From: Amoebidium appalachense
Lineage: Eukaryota > Ichthyosporea
Reading direction: 5' to 3'
NCBI GenBank assembly: GCA_963693365.1
Contig: CAVNZM010000006.1
Coordinates: forward strand, 5,580,001-5,644,000
Length of the DNA stretch: 64,000 nt
The notes under the pieces were generated by a model that did not search any database, was not told where the DNA came from, and saw only the letters and a list, made by a program, of their open reading frames with translations. Position numbers and translations under genes: made by a program. This document shows positions 60,675 through 64,000 of the stretch, in pieces (positions within the stretch are counted from its first letter, which is position 1; the number at the start of each line of letters is the position of its first letter).

Positions 60675-60757
60675 TCAAAGAACAACAACCAACAACATCA
60701 ACCGCTTAACCTTCATTGAATTGGACGTTGAGGTTACCAGTGGTCGTTTTCATTTTC
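60675..60757 (-). repeat. Decayed tandem copy of the SAMHD1-like last exon end and 3' flank
   Basis: The minus strand at about 60757-60704 reads AAAATGAAAACGACCACTGG then TAACCTCAACGTCCAATTC and a TAA stop. This copies the real C-terminal end at 60965-60915 ([16 protein letters not shown]). The following flank (TGTTCTTTGATGAC) is also duplicated. The copy lacks an acceptor, and (CA)n follows it instead. Confidence 0.8.
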
Positions 60758-60796
60758 ACACACACACACATACCCCCGCCCCCTCCTCCCTCCCCC

Positions 60797-60838
<42 letters not shown>

Positions 60839-60914
60839 TATCAAAGAACAATAACCAATATATCATTCCTTTTTTTACAATCAAACAATAAAGAAAAAGC
60901 TTTAAACAATATCA

Positions 60915-61361
60915 TTAACCCTCGTTGAATTGGACGTTGAGGTTAGCAGTTGTCGTTTTCATTTTCTTTCTGCTCCCCTCTTCGTTCCCAACCCCCTCCT
61001 TCAACGGCGTCTGGTGTGGTGTGTGGTGGGGGGTGCATGTCTGCTCCTTGCGACGTTTGACTGGTGACTCGGGGCATGGGATGGTTTGGGATTGTTCGAT
61101 GTAGTATTTCGCACTGTAGAAACATAAACAGGACAGTGTCAGTGGTGTGGCGTTTTTTTAATATATAATTTTATTTTATTTTGTTTCATTATCATTATCA
61201 TTATCATTATCATTATCATTATCATTATCATCATTATTATTATTATATTATTATTTTTTATTTATTATTTTTTTTTTTTGGGTGGGGGGGGGGGGGGGGG
61301 GGGGGGGCAATGTTTGGCGTGACGGAGTTCAGGGAGTGGAAGGTATGGGGTGGGGTGGGGT

Positions 61362-61392
<31 letters not shown>

Positions 61393-61527
61393 CGCTTTCG
61401 TTGTGTGTAAAGCAGATGGCTATGCACGTGGTGTGATTTCAAAAAATATCTGGGTAGGCTGCAGGAGAATGAGAGCTCATCGATGAGGATATTGCACCAT
61501 TGTTTGTGTGTGTGTGCACCCTTGTGA

Positions 61528-61568
<41 letters not shown>

Positions 61569-62363
61569 CCCGCGTGCGTGCACGTCATTGTATCTGTAAT
61601 CATGTGTGTGTGTGTGTGTGTGTGTGTGTATGCCCGCCCGCACACATGCTTGCCTGTGTTCGTGGGTGGGGGTGTGTAGCTTCGGATGTAAGGTGGGGAG
61701 GAGGGCAAGGCATGCAGATAAGAGGGGGGACTGTGTTTGCATATGTGCTTGTGTGTGTATTAAAACCAAAAAGCTCCGCGGGGGGAGGGGGGGACATACG
61801 TGTCTCCATAGACCTCACGCATGGCTTTGCGGAATGCAGTTTGCAGGTGTCCCTCCTGGGTGAGCACGTATATCATCAGCTCAGTATGTTACCACTCCCT
61901 CCCCCTTCTCCCCTCCCCCCCCCCCCCCCCCCCCCCCACCCCACGGGTAAACACGCCTGCGCACATTCTCACCCACCCACACCCACACAACTGCATGCAC
62001 ACACGGTGCACATGCAGGCACGTGCATATGCATGTGGGGCGGGCGGGGGGGTGTGCCTGCACCCGGACATGTGCGCACACACACACACACACATACAGAA
62101 CAACTCAACCACCCATTGACTCACATAAACCCACACACATTGACACCCACACACACACATGACACCCACCGTCCGCCCGCCCGCCCGCCTACCCAGCCAC
62201 AATCACACACACACACACCCCTCGCCTCCTCTCCCCCCCAACACATCAAACGTCACCACATCCACCCACCTACTCATCACCTGACCCACCCACAGACACA
62301 TTCACACCACACCCACTTGTTTGCCTGCCCACAACCACGCCCATGCCCGCCACCACCCACAAG

Positions 62364-62396
<33 letters not shown>

Positions 62397-62855
62397 TGTA
62401 CATACACTCGCCATACACCTGCCCACACATCCACCCGCTCGTCCTCCTTCCCCCCTCCCCTCCCCTCTCGTCTCCCCCATACACACACAGACACTTGCCC
62501 ATACATCCACCCGCTCACACCCACCTCAACCACACCTCAACCACACCCCTCCACCCACATCCACAACACCGTACCTCCCTCCCCCCTCCCCCTTCCTCAC
62601 CACACCCACCCCCGCACCCCTCATACCTGGTCTGGCTTTCTGCAGTACACACGGAAAAACCTCTCCTGGAATTCTGCCGGAAGCAGCCTGCTCACTTGGC
62701 TACGGTTAAGGTCGAACGGGGTGGAGTTTTGGTCTGCAAGGGGAGGGGGGGGGGGGGGGGGGGGGGGGGGAGGAAGTGAGGATGGGCGGGATTGGGAACC
62801 ACACAGAGAGGGACAAACGGACACACGGAGACACATAGGATAAACACACGGAAAG

Positions 62856-62894
<39 letters not shown>

Positions 62895-63110
62895 CAACAT
62901 ACCCACACACCATTACAAAACACTTGCCATTGCTGAATACTCGATTCTGTATCATCACTTCCCCACCACCTCCCCCTCGTGCCCCACCCCCACCTCCCCA
63001 CCCTACCCCCCTTCGCCCCCACACAAGGCATGTATGTGTGGGTCCATTTCACTTCCTTTCACCATTTTCTCATCCCCCGCTCCTCATCTCACACCACAAC
63101 AGCTCCGAAG

Positions 63111-63153
<43 letters not shown>

Positions 63154-63310
63154 CTCTCTATTCCCTACAAGCACCCATCCACCCCTCCCCTCTATGCCCC
63201 CCACACAGGCACACACCTTGCCACCTGCTGAAGAAATGGATGTTGTTGACTGGGTCTTTGTCCTTCATTGCATAGTCGATGAACACACTGTCTAGGATCA
63301 CGTCTTCCTC
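60915..63310 (-). CDS. SAMHD1-like dNTP triphosphohydrolase, C-terminal four exons (partial)
   Basis: Exons, in order of transcription: 63310-63217, 62733-62627, 61855-61800, 61113-60915, giving 151 residues with phase kept and a TAA stop. The gene continues beyond the right edge, so the HD catalytic core is not visible. The match to the SAMHD1 C-terminal lobe is clear in order and spacing: [20 protein letters not shown], then [20 protein letters not shown] followed by YCRKPDQ, then a helix ([15 protein letters not shown]). The last exon is a basic, disordered tail ([18 protein letters not shown]). SAMHD1 enzymes hydrolyse dNTPs to nucleosides and triphosphate, limiting the dNTP pool. This C-terminal part helps build the allosteric tetramer in the animal enzyme. 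The K-R-R-K stretch could act as a nuclear signal. A tandem copy of the final coding end lies downstream. Confidence 0.82.
61181..61262. repeat. (TCATTA)n hexanucleotide repeat
   Basis: About eight units of CATTAT (61187-61233) pass into ATT repeats and T-rich sequence. It is in the last intron of the SAMHD1-like gene. Confidence 0.9.
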
Positions 63311-63394
63311 CTGTGGGGAAAAAAAAAAAAAAAAAAAAAAAAAAAAGGAAAGGAAAGGAAAGGAAAAAGAAAAATGAAAGATGGAAAGGAAGGC

Positions 63395-63426
<32 letters not shown>

Positions 63427-64000
63427 GGAGGGGGGGGGGGGGGGGGGAATGAACACAGCCTCCAACATTTGCATCATCATTGGTGGCAAAACAAAAAAAA
63501 CAAAAAACAAAAAACAAAAAACAAAAAAGCCAAGGGGGAAAAAAAAAAAGAAGAAGGAAAAAATTTCTAATACATGGGGCTCCAAATTTCGCACCTCTGA
63601 TGATTTTGGTGAAACCAGCCTAGAAGACTAAATCGCATAGGACTGACATATCACATGGTATACTCAATGCAGACTACATTTTATATGCAATTAACTCCTG
63701 CATGGCTAACAATTCAGCAATTGTTAACGACTATGTCGGCCTTTCTCGATCGTGACGTAGTTGTGACGTAGTATTTTTACCATATCCGGTATTCCCAACC
63801 ATATGTGGTAATAGCCAATCAGTCCGCTTGTCGGCCTGGGCTGGCCGTGAGCGACCGTGGTACGTGTCCGATGACGTCTTTTTCAAATTCATAACATCAT
63901 CAATGACATCATAGACTACGTCATATTCGAGAAAGGCCGACCGTAATTGAGCTCATATAATGCAGCTTTTAGGCAGTCTTACGGTAGAATCCCCCCCCCC
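63311..64000. other. Intron or flank of the SAMHD1-like gene, A-rich and G-rich tracts
   Basis: A pyrimidine tract on the minus strand (63317-63420, seen as poly-A on plus) precedes the acceptor of the first visible SAMHD1-like exon. AAAAC repeats lie at 63488-63530 and a MITE at about 63732-63944. No further exon is seen before the window edge. Confidence 0.55.
63732..63944. mobile_element. MITE with about 29-bp inverted repeats
   Basis: The left end GTCGGCCTTTCTCGA, followed by TCGTGACGTAGTT, is mirrored by GACTACGTCATATTCGAGAA and AGGCCGAC at the right. TA dinucleotides flank both ends. The interior of about 150 bp repeats GACGTAGT/ATGACGT motifs and has no coding capacity. Confidence 0.7.

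Larger units (their letters stand above)
57303..60914. other. Convergent intergenic region between COG6 and the SAMHD1-like gene
   Basis: It contains poly-T (57354-57373), G-rich (57736-57775, 59836-59872) and CA (58378-58433) tracts, and ordinary AT-rich sequence. AATAAA-type signals on the plus strand occur near 58140 and 58212. No exon or RNA gene was recognised in 58440-59780. It also holds a MITE (60097-60426) and a duplicated SAMHD1-like exon end (60675-60757). Confidence 0.5.

Noticed and set aside
61308-61342. Plus-strand mini-exon ATGTTTGGCGTGACGGAGTT ending in a GTATGG donor
   Set aside because: It lies inside a minus-strand intron, has no downstream partner exon, and is only about 35 bases between poly-G tracts.

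Overview
The window is nuclear DNA from an intron-rich eukaryote. It has GT-AG spliced genes with conserved eukaryotic products (COG6, MVB12, a SAMHD1-type dNTPase), a LINE with two open reading frames, a tyrosine-recombinase retroelement, a solo LTR and very many microsatellites and homopolymer C/G runs. The gene set (MABP-domain MVB12, SAM domains, SAMHD1) and intron density fit a unicellular opisthokont or holozoan protist such as an ichthyosporean. That placement is an inference and not proven here.

Layout. 1-3219: low-complexity intergenic DNA. 3220-6748: a DIRS/Ngaro-like tyrosine-recombinase element with split direct repeats (A1 - gag - recombinase - B1/A2 - B2), no reverse transcriptase, frameshifts, and a 480-bp solo LTR (4897-5376, TSD CGGTG) inside the recombinase gene. 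7185-11715: a LINE with intact ORF1 and ORF2 overlapping at ATGCCTAA, a (CA)n 3' UTR and a poly(A) tail. 12779-17019 (+): four-exon PIG-L/LmbE-type deacetylase with an N-terminal membrane anchor. 18207-30460 (-): about 13-exon LtrA-like membrane protein fused to a C-terminal SAM domain. 31796-39518 (+): nine-exon MVB12 (ESCRT-I). 41188-57302 (+): 21-exon COG6 (Golgi tethering). 60915-63310 (-): last four exons of a SAMHD1-like dNTP triphosphohydrolase whose catalytic part lies beyond the right edge. The exon chains were assembled by eye. For each one, phase is kept at every junction and the total length is divisible by three.

The genes do not form one pathway. MVB12 and COG6 both serve membrane traffic, and the LtrA-SAM and MVB12 genes are divergent and share a 1.3-kb intergenic region. 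The most unusual features are (1) the RT-less split-repeat recombinase element and the solo LTR that broke it, (2) the LtrA-SAM fusion, (3) five independent places where a short piece spanning an exon boundary exists as decayed tandem copies next to the real exon, (4) (CA)n microsatellites that run directly into 3' splice sites, and (5) several MITEs and a SINE-like short repeat family in introns.
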